DNA of 64,000 nt from Pedobacter frigiditerrae (lineage in GTDB: Bacteria > Bacteroidota > Bacteroidia > Sphingobacteriales > Sphingobacteriaceae): NCBI RefSeq assembly GCF_032678705.1, contig NZ_JAVTSS010000001.1, positions 2,418,001 through 2,482,000 of the forward strand, read 5' to 3'. How positions within the stretch are numbered: position 1 is the first letter of the stretch; each line of letters opens with the position of its first letter. Positions 1-7,622 of the stretch are shown piece after piece. Both the position numbers and the translations under genes were made by a program. The notes beneath the pieces were generated by a model. It worked only from the letters and a program-made list of their open reading frames with translations. It was not told where the DNA came from and ran no database searches.

Positions 1-2
1 TA

Positions 3-392
3 ACAGATGAAACTCCAAATGGACATCCGGGAGTCGCTCCTGCCGCTATACAGCAAGGGACTTTATTAGCTAAAAACTTAATCAATATTATTCACGGTAA
101 GCCAACCGAAAACTTTAAGTACTTTGACAAAGGTTCAATGGCTACAGTAGGTAGAAACAGGGCTGTTGTAGATATTGGCAAAATTCGTTTCCAAGGCGTA
201 TTTGCTTGGTTTACTTGGATGTTTGTCCACTTAATGACTTTGGTAGGATTTCGAAATAAACTGATTGTTTTTGTAAACTGGGTTTGGAGTTATTTTAGCT
301 ATGATAGAGGCACAAGATTAATCATTAGGCCATTTCTTAAAGCTGATAAATGGAAGGCTATTAATGGTCCTGCAGAAAGCCAGAAGGTTTAA
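3..392 (+). CDS. ndh: Type II NADH:quinone oxidoreductase (NDH-2), C-terminal part
   Basis: The frame is open from the left edge and codes for about 129 residues before the stop, so the N-terminal FAD and NADH domains lie outside the window. Visible are HPGVAPAAIQQG, which contacts FAD and quinone in this family, DKGSMATVGRNRAV, and hydrophobic C-terminal stretches (FAWFTWMFVHLMTLVGF) like the membrane-associated tail of single-subunit NADH dehydrogenases. The enzyme passes electrons from NADH to quinone on the inner face of the membrane without pumping protons. It would feed the cytochrome bd oxidase encoded at 11.6-14 kb, although the two are not linked. The internal ATG at 138 is not the start, because coding homology runs upstream of it. 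Confidence 0.85.
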   Translation, partial: TDETPNGHPGVAPAAIQQGTLLAKNLINIIHGKPTENFKYFDKGSMATVGRNRAVVDIGKIRFQGVFAWFTWMFVHLMTLVGFRNKLIVFVNWVWSYFSYDRGTRLIIRPFLKADKWKAINGPAESQKV

Positions 393-476
393 TCGTTCAC
401 TAGTCATTGGTTCATTAGTTCAGTTAGGGCGAAAATCAAATCTCATATCTCACATCTAATTTCTCAAATCTCATAA
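393..476. repeat. Short-word intergenic repeats (TTCATTAG and ATCTCA types)
   Basis: The gap between ndh and the lyase gene holds degenerate copies of two words: TTCATTAG-type (ggttcattagttcagttag) and ATCTCA-type (catatctcacatctaat). The TTCATTAG word returns after accD (4580-4650) and before cydB (11527-11625). Such low-complexity intergenic words are common in this phylum. Function is unknown. Confidence 0.5.
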
Positions 477-477
477 A

Positions 478-1329
478 ATGAAACTCATAGAATGCCCACG
501 TGATGCGATGCAAGGTTTGCATGATTTTATTCCTACTGATTTAAAAGCAGAATACATCAATTTATTACTTCAAGTTGGTTTTGACACTATTGATTTTGGG
601 AGTTTTGTATCTCCAAAAGCTATTCCGCAGTTGCGAGATACGGAAGAAGTATTAGGGAAATTAGATTTATCAAATACAAAATCAAAATCACTTGCCATTG
701 TAGCTAATTTAAGAGGCGTAGAAGACGCAGTTAAGCACAAAGCAATCACTTATCTCGGATTTCCCTTTTCTATCTCAGAAACGTTTCAACAACGCAATAC
801 CAATTCTAGCATTACACAATCTTTACACACAGTCGAAGAGATGCTCAACCTGTGTGACAAAAATCAAAAAACGGCAGTAGTTTATTTATCTATGGGTTTT
901 GGCAATCCTTACGGTGATGAATGGAATGTGGAAATTATTGAAAAATGGGCTGATGAATTAGTAAAAAGAGGGGTTAAAATACTTTCACTGGCTGATACAA
1001 CTGGAGTTTCTACCTCTGAAAAAATAGAGCTCATTCTTCCAGCATTGATAAAAAAATTCGACCAAACAGAAGTTGGTATTCATTTGCACAGCACACCATT
1101 TACTCGCTTAGAAAAAATTGAAGCCGCTTACAATGCTGGCTGCACACGATTTGATAGTGCCTTAAAAGGCTTTGGTGGTTGTCCAATGGCAAGTGACGAT
1201 TTAACTGGAAATATGGCTACAGAAGATTTAATTTCTTTCTTGCAAAGCAAGGGTGAGAATTTAAATCTCGATATGGCAAAATGGAATGAGGCAATGCTTT
1301 TATCTTCAAAAGTTTTTAGTCGGAATTAA
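478..1329 (+). CDS. mvaB: Hydroxymethylglutaryl-CoA lyase
   Basis: This 283-residue TIM-barrel protein of the HMGL-like family cleaves 3-hydroxy-3-methylglutaryl-CoA to acetyl-CoA and acetoacetate, the last step of leucine breakdown. Visible are the N-terminal ECPRDAMQ (catalytic Arg8, metal ligand Asp9), GSFVSPKAIPQLRD, the metal pair HLH (His202, His204), the flexible-loop cysteine in FGGCP (Cys235) and a later Asn245. The family's usual Glu of the IEAGSFVSP motif is Asp here (IDFGSFVSP), a conservative change. Length is slightly below the usual ~300. ATG at 478 follows an A-rich leader. No operon partner for leucine degradation is adjacent; a leucine-type dehydrogenase lies at 25.7 kb. Confidence 0.85.
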   Translation: MKLIECPRDAMQGLHDFIPTDLKAEYINLLLQVGFDTIDFGSFVSPKAIPQLRDTEEVLGKLDLSNTKSKSLAIVANLRGVEDAVKHKAITYLGFPFSISETFQQRNTNSSITQSLHTVEEMLNLCDKNQKTAVVYLSMGFGNPYGDEWNVEIIEKWADELVKRGVKILSLADTTGVSTSEKIELILPALIKKFDQTEVGIHLHSTPFTRLEKIEAAYNAGCTRFDSALKGFGGCPMASDDLTGNMATEDLISFLQSKGENLNLDMAKWNEAMLLSSKVFSRN

Positions 1330-1335
1330 TTTTCA

Positions 1336-1437
1336 ACATTAAGAAATTAAGCTTAATTAAGGATTTATGGGTTAATTACTTACCTAAATAAAATAAGACT
1401 TTCTAGGCTTAAACCTTCTTAACTCCTTAATGTTTTA
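1336..1437. terminator. Foldback repeat between convergent genes, likely bidirectional terminator
   Basis: AACATTAAGAAATTAAG near 1338 is nearly complementary to the sequence around 1412-1437 (CTTCTTAACTCCTTAATG). The structure lies between the convergent lyase and GNAT genes, where a terminator is expected. It is built of repeated TTAAG words rather than a compact GC-rich stem, so the function is inferred from position. Confidence 0.4.
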
Positions 1438-1443
1438 AAACTC

Positions 1444-1869
1444 CTAAACCTTCTTCACCATTTTAAAATGCTGAATACCTGCTTCCTCAAACTGCTCTCC
1501 TTCGGCTACAAAACCAAATTTTGCATACAAACTCATGGCATCTAATTGAGAGTTTAAATATATATAATCTGCATCATCAGGTAAATCATCCAAAGCTGTT
1601 GCAATTAAGGCCCTGCCCACTCCTTGCCCTCTAAACTCTTTAAGTACCGCAAAGCGTTCTAGTTTGTAACCTTTATCCGTTTTACGCCATCTGCAAGCGC
1701 CACAAGGCTGATGGTCTGATAAGGCTATAAAATGATGCGAAACATCTTCATTTTCCCACTCCAGTTCTGGCGGACAACCTTGTTCATCCACAAAAACGAT
1801 TTTACGAATGGCAAAAACCTTTTCAAGTTCTTCTTTAGTTAGTGCTTTTTGTACGAGAAGTGAGTCCAT
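1444..1869 (-). CDS. GNAT family N-acetyltransferase, ElaA/YjcF-like
   Basis: This 141-residue single-domain acetyltransferase transfers acetyl from acetyl-CoA to an unknown small molecule or protein amine. The N-terminal IRKIVFVDEQGCPPELEW (about residues 21-38) is characteristic of the ElaA/YjcF branch. The acetyl-CoA pyrophosphate loop RGQGVGRAL starts at Arg80, followed by the usual C-terminal LYAKFGFVAEGEQF. The start overlaps the end of the upstream permease-like gene by 35 bp in another frame, so the two are probably co-transcribed and translationally coupled. Confidence 0.8.
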   Translation of the reverse strand: MDSLLVQKALTKEELEKVFAIRKIVFVDEQGCPPELEWENEDVSHHFIALSDHQPCGACRWRKTDKGYKLERFAVLKEFRGQGVGRALIATALDDLPDDADYIYLNSQLDAMSLYAKFGFVAEGEQFEEAGIQHFKMVKKV

Positions 1870-2341
1870 CTTTTTTGGGTTTTTTATAGTGTTTAGTGCC
1901 TTTAGATTTCTCTGTATTTAACTCTTCGGCGGCGTCAATAGAGTGAGAACAATGAATATCGGATTCTTTTTTAGCCAATGCTGCTAATTTAACGTAATAT
2001 TTATGGAGTTGGTCTAGTTCATCTTCAGTTAAATCTTCAATATCTACCATCCTATTGCTGGTATGCTCTTGTGCTGCTATTAATTCATTTAATTTTAACT
2101 GAATAGCTTTACCGTCTTTATTTTGCGCTTTCTGAATTAAAAACACCATTAAAAAGGTAATGATAGTTGTGCCTGTATTAATAACCAATTGCCAAGTTTC
2201 AGAATAATCAAACAAAGGACCCATTGCAGCCCATAATACTACTATTCCTGCTGCACCTAAAAATGCTGGAGAGCTTCCAGTAAACTTGGTTGCGCCATTT
2301 GCAAATCTTTCAAATAAGCTTATTCCTTTTTTGGCTTTCAT
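1835..2341 (-). CDS. Low-affinity iron permease family protein
   Basis: A 168-residue small membrane protein. Two hydrophobic segments (about residues 26-44 and 52-70) are followed by a charged cytoplasmic tail with VDIEDLTEDELDQLHKYY. The layout and the N-terminal ERFANGATKFTGSSPAF match the low-affinity iron permease family, which in bacteria is annotated by similarity to fungal Fet4 but rarely tested. The C-terminal ~50 residues are Lys-rich. It lies directly upstream of, and overlaps, the GNAT gene. Iron transport is a family label, not something the sequence proves. Confidence 0.7.
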   Translation of the reverse strand: MKAKKGISLFERFANGATKFTGSSPAFLGAAGIVVLWAAMGPLFDYSETWQLVINTGTTIITFLMVFLIQKAQNKDGKAIQLKLNELIAAQEHTSNRMVDIEDLTEDELDQLHKYYVKLAALAKKESDIHCSHSIDAAEELNTEKSKGTKHYKKPKKDGLTSRTKSTN

Positions 2342-2382
2342 AAGATTATGTTTCTACTAAGTTGATAAATTTAAACGCAATA

Positions 2383-2416
2383 AAAAAGCGTAACAAGTTT
2401 ATCTGTTACGCTTTTA
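2383..2416 (-). terminator. Rho-independent terminator of the aldolase gene
   Basis: Read on the minus strand, stem GCGTAACA, an 8-nt loop and TGTTACGC are followed by six T. It sits 37 bp beyond the aldolase stop and before the permease gene, separating the two units. Confidence 0.8.
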
Positions 2417-2452
2417 GCTAAAACATTAAGCTTTAGAAAATGTTTTAACCTA

Positions 2453-3532
2453 CTACAATTTATCGTTGGCGTTAATGCAGTTTAAATCTTCAAAAGCACC
2501 TGTTAAACGTTTAACAAATTCTTCTTCGCCTTTGCGTAACCAAACACGTGGGTCATAATATTTTTTATTTGGCTTATCATCTCCATCTGGATTACCAATC
2601 TGACCTTGCAAAAATGCCTCGTTCTTTTTGTAGTAATCTAAAATTCCTTGCCAAAATGCCCATTGCATATCAGTATCAATGTTCATTTTAATTGCACCGT
2701 AAGAAATAGCTTCTCTAATTTCTTCTTGAGATGAACCAGAACCACCATGGAAAACAAAGTTGATAGGTTTTTCTGCTGTTAAGCTATATTTCTCTTTAAT
2801 ATAATCTTGAGAGTTTTTCAAGATAATTGGTTGTAATTTAACGTTACCTGGTTTGTAAACACCATGAACATTACCAAAAGCTGCAGCGATTGTAAAACGG
2901 TCACTTACTTTACTTAATTCATCATAAGCATACGCCACTTCACTTGGTTGCGTATATAATTTTGAGCTATCTACATCGCTATTGTCAACACCATCTTCTT
3001 CACCACCAGTTACACCTAATTCAATTTCAATGGTCATTCCCATTTTCGCCATACGTTTGAAATATTCAACACAGATTTCCATGTTTTCTTCAATTGGTTC
3101 TTCAGAAAGATCCAACATGTGCGATGAAAATAAAGGTTTACCAGTTTCAGCGAAGAATTTTTCGCCATGCGTTAAAAGACCATCAATCCATGGTAATAAC
3201 TTTTTAGCAGCATGGTCTGTATGTAAAACTACAGCAACACCGTAATGCTCTGCCAATAAATGAACGTGTTTAGCTGCAGAAACCGCACCTAAAATACAAG
3301 CATTCAAATTATCGTTATTTAATGTTTTACCTGCGTAAAACTGTGCACCTCCATTAGAAAGTTGAATCATTACAGGCGAATTTACTGCCTTTGCAGTTTC
3401 CATTACCGCATTTATGGTATTGGTTCCTGTAACGTTTACTGCTGGTAATGCAAATTGATGTTTTTTAGCCTGCTCAAACAAATCTTGTACAGCAGCTCCG
3501 TAAATTACGCCTTTATAGCCTTTTAAACTCAT
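2453..3532 (-). CDS. fbaA: Class II fructose-bisphosphate aldolase
   Basis: This 359-residue cytosolic zinc enzyme interconverts fructose 1,6-bisphosphate with dihydroxyacetone phosphate and glyceraldehyde 3-phosphate. Visible are LHTDHAAK (catalytic Asp106, zinc ligand His107), EIELGVTGGEEDGVDN (Glu ligand near 170), AAAFGNVHGVYKPG (zinc His223) and FVFHGGSGSS (zinc His262 plus the phosphate-binding glycines). Length fits the long E. coli FbaA-type subclass. It is transcribed divergently from accD across a 197-bp region that contains three copies of a short repeat (see 3604-3687). A strong terminator follows it. Confidence 0.93.
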   Translation of the reverse strand: MSLKGYKGVIYGAAVQDLFEQAKKHQFALPAVNVTGTNTINAVMETAKAVNSPVMIQLSNGGAQFYAGKTLNNDNLNACILGAVSAAKHVHLLAEHYGVAVVLHTDHAAKKLLPWIDGLLTHGEKFFAETGKPLFSSHMLDLSEEPIEENMEICVEYFKRMAKMGMTIEIELGVTGGEEDGVDNSDVDSSKLYTQPSEVAYAYDELSKVSDRFTIAAAFGNVHGVYKPGNVKLQPIILKNSQDYIKEKYSLTAEKPINFVFHGGSGSSQEEIREAISYGAIKMNIDTDMQWAFWQGILDYYKKNEAFLQGQIGNPDGDDKPNKKYYDPRVWLRKGEEEFVKRLTGAFEDLNCINANDKL

Positions 3533-3603
3533 TTCTATTTAAATTTGATATGTCGAAGTTATAAAAAAAATCAACAAAAACTACATTTTTTACCTAAGTG
3601 TAC

Positions 3604-3687
3604 TTTTTACAATAACTAGGTGTATTTTTTACAATAACCAATTACTTTTTCATAAAACACTTCCATAAAAACAGGTGTTATTGTTAA
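3604..3687. promoter_or_regulatory. Three-copy TTACAATAAC element in the shared fbaA/accD promoter region
   Basis: TTACAATAAC occurs at 3607-3616 and 3629-3638, the starts 22 bp apart (about two helical turns). A third, inverted copy, GTTATTGT followed by TAA, lies at 3677-3687. The third copy overlaps the likely -33 region of the accD promoter and the first two lie upstream of the fbaA start. Repeat number, phasing and position suggest a regulator binding site. The regulator is unknown. Confidence 0.45.
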
Positions 3688-3706
3688 AAAAATTTTCGTT
3701 TCTTTG
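3681..3706 (+). promoter_or_regulatory. Probable accD promoter
   Basis: TTG at 3681-3683 and TTTCTTTG at 3699-3706 match the Bacteroidota -33 (TTTG) and -7 (TAnnTTTG) elements, with one mismatch in the -7 box, though the spacing is slightly short. The ATG of accD lies 23 bp beyond the box. Confidence 0.4.
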
Positions 3707-3729
3707 TACTCGCATTTTTAACTAGTAAC

Positions 3730-4575
3730 ATGGCTTGGTTTAAGAGAGAAAAAAAAGGTATCAGTACCACAACACAAGAAAAGAAAGAAGCACCAGATGG
3801 ATTGTGGAATAAGTGCCCTAACTGTAAAAAAGCACTGCATAGCGCAGATTTAATAGAAAATAAATACGTTTGTCATTATTGTGATTATCATTTAAGAGTT
3901 GGTTCTAAAGAATATTTCCAAGTTCTTTTCGATGATAATCAGTTTACCGAATTATTTGCTAACCTAACTTCTGGCGACCCATTAAAATTTAACGACAATA
4001 AACCTTATACAGATAGAATAGTAGAAAGTCAAGCTAAAACTGGCTTAAAAGATGCTATTCGTGCTGCTCACGGTAAAGTAGATGGTCAAGAATTAATGGT
4101 GGCCTGTATGGATTTTGCCTTTATTGGTGGCTCTATGGGTTCGGTAGTTGGAGAAAAAATAGCTCGTTCTATCGATTATAGCATCAAAAACAAAGTTCCA
4201 TTTTTAATGATTTCTAAATCTGGTGGAGCTCGTATGATGGAAGCAGCATTTTCATTAATGCAAATGGCTAAAACCTCGGCTAAATTGGCTTTGTTAAGCC
4301 AAGCAAAAATTCCATATATCTCTTTATTAACAGACCCTACAACTGGTGGTGTAACGGCTTCTTATGCAATGTTGGGCGATATTAACATTGCAGAACCAGG
4401 CGCTTTAATCGGCTTTGCTGGTCCACGTGTAATTAAAGAAACCATAAAGAAAGATTTACCGAAAGGATTTCAAACTTCAGAATTTGTATTGGAACACGGC
4501 TTTTTAGATTTTATTGTTGATAGAAGACAAATGAAAGCTAAACTGGCTACGTTCTTGAAAATGATGAAGAACTAA
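3730..4575 (+). CDS. accD: Acetyl-CoA carboxylase, carboxyltransferase beta subunit
   Basis: 281 residues. AccD pairs with AccA to move the carboxyl group from biotinylated AccB to acetyl-CoA, giving malonyl-CoA for fatty acid synthesis. The N-terminal zinc ribbon is complete: Cys29, Cys32, Cys48 and Cys51 (CPNCKKAL and CHYCDYH). The carboxyltransferase core follows, with [27 protein letters not shown] and [15 protein letters not shown], the acyl-CoA-binding glycines. It ends shortly after [10 protein letters not shown], as usual. It is monocistronic, with its own promoter and a hairpin terminator at 4654-4698. Confidence 0.95.
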   Translation: MAWFKREKKGISTTTQEKKEAPDGLWNKCPNCKKALHSADLIENKYVCHYCDYHLRVGSKEYFQVLFDDNQFTELFANLTSGDPLKFNDNKPYTDRIVESQAKTGLKDAIRAAHGKVDGQELMVACMDFAFIGGSMGSVVGEKIARSIDYSIKNKVPFLMISKSGGARMMEAAFSLMQMAKTSAKLALLSQAKIPYISLLTDPTTGGVTASYAMLGDINIAEPGALIGFAGPRVIKETIKKDLPKGFQTSEFVLEHGFLDFIVDRRQMKAKLATFLKMMKN

Positions 4576-4948
4576 ATGCTTCATTTGTTCAATAGTTCAT
4601 TAGGCAAGTTGCCAAACCAATGAATCAATGATACTAATGAACTAATGATATAGAAAAGCAGGGTTCGAAATTCTTAGGAATGTCAGCCCTGCTTTTTGCT
4701 TTACTCCTCTTCGTTCCGTGTTCGCTGCTCCCGATAACTATCGGGACAGGTTTAGATAACAAAGGTTTGTGCTGCTATTTGGGGTTTCCGTGCAAATGCA
4801 AAAACAATCAATATTCTTGTAATTAAATGATTGCATCTGTTTTTAAACGTTCTTACTCGGTTTTAGCAATTTCAAATACGCAACATCAAAATGCTTTGGA
4901 GCACCTTCTAAGGCGTTTTTTATTATGGAGAGTTTCGCATATATTTGA
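4576..4948. repeat. Intergenic block: TTCATTAG words, terminator, TCCCGAT hairpin
   Basis: There is no gene here. From left to right it holds degenerate TTCATTAG/AATGAAC words (4580-4650), the accD terminator, a near-palindrome TCCCGATAACTATCGGGA (4729-4746), and the word aggtttag...tgctgctattt (4748-4780). These modules recur in the blocks at 15.5 and 32 kb. The last 120 bp up to the cassette boundary at 4949 show nothing recognisable. Confidence 0.55.
4654..4698 (+). terminator. Rho-independent terminator downstream of accD
   Basis: AAAGCAGGG, a 19-nt loop, then CCCTGCTTTTT. It lies about 80 bp past the accD stop. The TTCATTAG-type repeat separates the two. Confidence 0.75.
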
Positions 4949-5694
4949 GTTATAGCCAATACTGAGATGTCCAAGCATTATGAAAAAAACTGTTATACTT
5001 CTATTAATTTTAACCTCATTCTTAATGGCTTGTGGACAGGGATATAAATACCCTGGTCAATTAGAAATTAGAGGGTACAGAATAGGAAATAAAGTTGACA
5101 CTTCCCTTTTCACAAAGCAAGGAAATCTTTATTTCCCAAATTATTTAGACGGTTGGACAATGAATAACGTTGACAAACTCCCTAAAAAATACAAAGGACT
5201 TCCTATTGGAATTTGGCAATTGAAAAACGACTCAGCTATTGTTTTAACGTTATTAAATAATGTCATAATGAATATAACTGTTTCGCATATGAATGAAGAA
5301 GAAAAGGAAAAATTATCAAAAATACTTGTTCAAAAATTTGGAGCAGATGGACAACAAAAGTCTTATCAAGAAACACATCCTCTACAATCTTGGATTACTT
5401 ATTGGAACTTAAAAACTTGGGAAACTAAAGATGTTATATTTCAGATTGGAAATAGTGATATGAGAAAGCCAAATGACCCAGTACCTAATGACACTCGCTG
5501 GAATTTAGCATACTCGGATTTTATTTTGGAGAATAAAATTATAAATGAGTACAATAAAAAGTAATATTGGCTATAACAGCGGCTTTGCAAATTTTTGGGC
5601 GACAAGGGATATGCGAGTTCAGTAATTATTTATTAAGTTAGTGTTGGGGATAATTGCAGAAGGTAAAATCAAAAATTCGCAAAGCCGTAAAACG
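4949..5694 (+). mobile_element. Putative integron-type gene cassette with attC-like end
   Basis: The unit begins G/TTATAGCCAATA (4949-4961) and ends with TATTGGCTATAAC (5565-5577), then a foldback of 19 bp arms (5579-5597 against 5670-5688, 17 matches) around a ~70-nt centre, and then AAAAC/GTTATGT (5690-5700). If circularised at G/TT, the ends would pair over 13 bp next to the foldback arms, as the R'/R'' and L'/L'' boxes of attC sites do. A single gene (4980-5564) fills the unit with a 30-nt leader. No integrase is in the window, so this would be an orphan cassette. Confidence 0.5.
4980..5564 (+). CDS. Hypothetical lipoprotein carried in the cassette-like unit
   Basis: I do not recognise the family. 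It is 194 residues. Residues 1-17 form a lipoprotein signal with the lipobox LMAC (Cys18), so the mature protein is probably membrane-anchored in the periplasm or at the surface. The rest is mixed alpha/beta, rich in Lys, Trp and Asn, with no catalytic motif. The stop codon lies one base before the 13-bp inverted sequence that opens the attC-like site, and the ATG is 30 nt after the left boundary. This tight one-gene packing is typical of integron cassettes. Confidence 0.7.
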   Translation: MKKTVILLLILTSFLMACGQGYKYPGQLEIRGYRIGNKVDTSLFTKQGNLYFPNYLDGWTMNNVDKLPKKYKGLPIGIWQLKNDSAIVLTLLNNVIMNITVSHMNEEEKEKLSKILVQKFGADGQQKSYQETHPLQSWITYWNLKTWETKDVIFQIGNSDMRKPNDPVPNDTRWNLAYSDFILENKIINEYNKK

Positions 5695-5700
5695 TTATGT
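5571..5700 (+). other. attC-like recombination site (foldback)
   Basis: Order: CTATAAC, AGCGGCTTTGCAAATTTTTG, a ~70-nt variable centre, CAAAAATTCGCAAAGCCGT, AAAAC, GTTATGT. The arms pair imperfectly, with unequal spacers next to the outer boxes (A on the left, about five bases on the right). Such asymmetry gives strand choice in attC sites. The outer boxes match RYYYAAC/GTTRRRY only loosely, so the assignment is tentative. Confidence 0.45.
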
Positions 5701-5727
5701 GCGAGGCAACACGAACATCATACGAAA

Positions 5728-6300
5728 ATGACTTACGACTTCTTCGCAAATAAAACGGACAAGATAAAATTGCTTGACTTCATATTTAAGGAGACAGACT
5801 TGAAAATATTTGACCTTGCATCTCCTTATGGACAGGAAGTGTCCGAATACAAAACAACAAATGAAATAGTTACAAAGTTTGACCTTGAAAATGGAGGACA
5901 ATCCGCTACAACATTTCAACTTTGGACACCACGTTTTGGCGGCGAGATAGTTTTTAGGAAAGTTGAACTTAACCCAAAATATTGCGACGGACATACTTTT
6001 CGTTACTCAACTGATGGTTGGGGATTAATTCAACTTTATTTTGGAGGACAAAAAGACAATGTTTTGTATTATTCCCACATTGGACACTTTAATGAAAAGG
6101 GTGCTTTGAAATGGCAAGACACAAACCACAACAACGGAAAAGTTGAAAAATGGGATTGGAAAATAATTGAACAGACATCAAGGAAATTGAAAAATCAAAT
6201 TCATAACAAAATAGCGACAAAGAAAATTGGAAGTTATGGAGTTTTGCCAGGTGCTGACATATTAAATAACAACGGAACTAAACTTTGGGGAACGAACTGA
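5728..6300 (+). CDS. Hypothetical protein following the attC-like site
   Basis: 190 residues from the ATG at 5728. The frame is open further upstream (from 5641), but that would translate through the foldback site, and the extension (SQSRKTLCARQHEHH) looks like translated repeat. Starting at 5728 leaves a 34-nt leader after the GTTATGT box, matching the preceding unit. There is no signal peptide or membrane segment, so it is probably cytosolic. The C-terminal region has WKIIEQTSRKLKNQIHNKI, GSYGVLPGADIL and a final NNGTKLWG. I recognise no family. A matching cassette end is not visible downstream, so a second unit would be truncated. Confidence 0.65.
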   Translation: MTYDFFANKTDKIKLLDFIFKETDLKIFDLASPYGQEVSEYKTTNEIVTKFDLENGGQSATTFQLWTPRFGGEIVFRKVELNPKYCDGHTFRYSTDGWGLIQLYFGGQKDNVLYYSHIGHFNEKGALKWQDTNHNNGKVEKWDWKIIEQTSRKLKNQIHNKIATKKIGSYGVLPGADILNNNGTKLWGTN

Positions 6301-6364
6301 AAAAATGAGCGAATTTCATTAAGTGCAACCCTAAACCAAATTCCCTTTAAAAAAGAAGAAAATA

Positions 6365-7177
6365 ATGAATTACCAAACATTTGAACCAAGCCAAGAATTA
6401 ACAACACTTATCAAATGTTATTGGACATTAGAAAGTCCAAAAGAAGAAAATCCTCAAAGACAAACCATAATTTCAGATGGCTGTATGGAGATGATTTTCC
6501 ACTATGGCGACCTTTACAAACAGTACCTCGAAAACGGAGATAGCATTATCCAACCAAGATGTTTTGTAATAGGACAACTTACACAACCGCTTGAAATAGA
6601 ACCGACTGGCGAAACAGGAATTTTCTCTATTCGTTTTCATCCAGAAGGCTTTTTACCGCTTGCAACTATCCCTATAAAGGAAATGGAAAATACAGCAGTC
6701 TCCTTAAAAAAATTGTTTGGAAAAGACGGAGAGGAATTAGAAGAGAAAATCTTAACTACTTCTTCGGTTGCTGATAGAATAAAACATATTGAAACATTTT
6801 TATTAAATCGCTTAGCGGATAGTGAAACTATTGACCGCATTATAAAATCGACAGTTGAAACAATTTTGACAGCTAATGGACAACTTTCCATTGATGAACT
6901 TTCTAAACAGACCAACATCAACCGCAGGCAATTGGAACGGAAATTTTCATCGACCATTGGTTTAAGTCCTAAACAACTTTCGAAAACCATAAGGTTACAA
7001 GCCACCCTTAAAATGTTGCTGAACAAAGAGTTTACAAGTCTTACAGCTTTGGCTTATGAAGGCGAATATTACGATCAAGCCCATTTCATAAAAGATTTCA
7101 AAGAATTTACAGGACTTACTCCGAAAGAATTTTATGGTAACTCTTTTAAAATGACTTCTTTCTTTATAACCGATTAG
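6365..7177 (+). CDS. AraC family transcriptional regulator
   Basis: 270 residues. The N-terminal ~140 residues form a ligand-sensing domain seen in many Bacteroidota AraC regulators (YWTLESP, ISDGCMEMIFHYGD, IGQLTQPLEIEPTG). The C-terminal ~100 residues carry two helix-turn-helix units: LSIDELSKQTNINRRQLERK with GLSPKQLSKTIRLQ, then LTALAYEGEYYDQAHFIKDF with the closing FTGLTPKEFY. It probably controls the adjacent VOC gene, whose promoter lies inside a 10-bp inverted repeat (7196-7241). The effector cannot be told from sequence. Confidence 0.87.
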   Translation: MNYQTFEPSQELTTLIKCYWTLESPKEENPQRQTIISDGCMEMIFHYGDLYKQYLENGDSIIQPRCFVIGQLTQPLEIEPTGETGIFSIRFHPEGFLPLATIPIKEMENTAVSLKKLFGKDGEELEEKILTTSSVADRIKHIETFLLNRLADSETIDRIIKSTVETILTANGQLSIDELSKQTNINRRQLERKFSSTIGLSPKQLSKTIRLQATLKMLLNKEFTSLTALAYEGEYYDQAHFIKDFKEFTGLTPKEFYGNSFKMTSFFITD

Positions 7178-7195
7178 ATTTGTCGCATTTTTACA

Positions 7196-7241
7196 ATTTT
7201 ACGTTTTACACAGGTTGCATCTTTGCTACTTAACGTAAAAT
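7196..7241. promoter_or_regulatory. Inverted repeat around the VOC-gene promoter
   Basis: ATTTTACGTT (7196-7205) and AACGTAAAAT (7232-7241) are perfect complements flanking a -7-like box CATCTTTGC (7218-7226). The site sits between the AraC gene and the VOC gene, a plausible operator. Binding by the neighbouring AraC protein is inference. Confidence 0.4.
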
Positions 7242-7250
7242 AATTTTACA

Positions 7251-7619
7251 ATGGAAAATTTAATCAATTGGCTTGAAATTCCTGCAATGGATTTCAACAG
7301 GGCAGTATCTTTTTACAAAACCATTTTAGGTTTAGAAATTAAGGAAACCGAAATGTTCGGCACAAAAATGGGCTTTTTCCCAACCGATGGGACGAATGTA
7401 TCTGGTGCAATAGTACAAGGCGAAGATTACAAAGCATCAACAGATGGAGTACTTGCTTACCTTAATGGAGGTAACGACTTACAAAACGTATTGGATAAAG
7501 TGGAAAAATGCAACGGGATTGTAATAGTTCCAAAAACACAAATAAGTCCTGAAATGGGATATTTTGCGATATTTATAGATACTGAGGGAAACAAAATGGC
7601 CGTTCATTCAATCAACTAA
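7251..7619 (+). CDS. VOC family protein (glyoxalase/bleomycin-resistance fold)
   Basis: 122 residues, one VOC module with two beta-alpha-beta-beta-beta halves. The first half has INWLEIPAMDFNRAVSFYKTILGL, written here as the family's metal-site strand plus FY helix; the second ends with GYFAIFIDTEGNKMAVHS, which carries the second set of ligands. Proteins of this shape bind metals and small electrophiles or drugs, but the substrate is not predictable. It lies 73 bp after the AraC gene and 3 bp before the next gene, so the two downstream genes form an operon. Confidence 0.8.
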   Translation: MENLINWLEIPAMDFNRAVSFYKTILGLEIKETEMFGTKMGFFPTDGTNVSGAIVQGEDYKASTDGVLAYLNGGNDLQNVLDKVEKCNGIVIVPKTQISPEMGYFAIFIDTEGNKMAVHSIN

Positions 7620-7622
7620 ACA

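Noticed and set aside
5641..5727. Longer N-terminus for the protein ending at 6300
   Set aside because: The extension is a translation of the attC-like foldback arm; ATG at 5728 gives a normal leader and protein.
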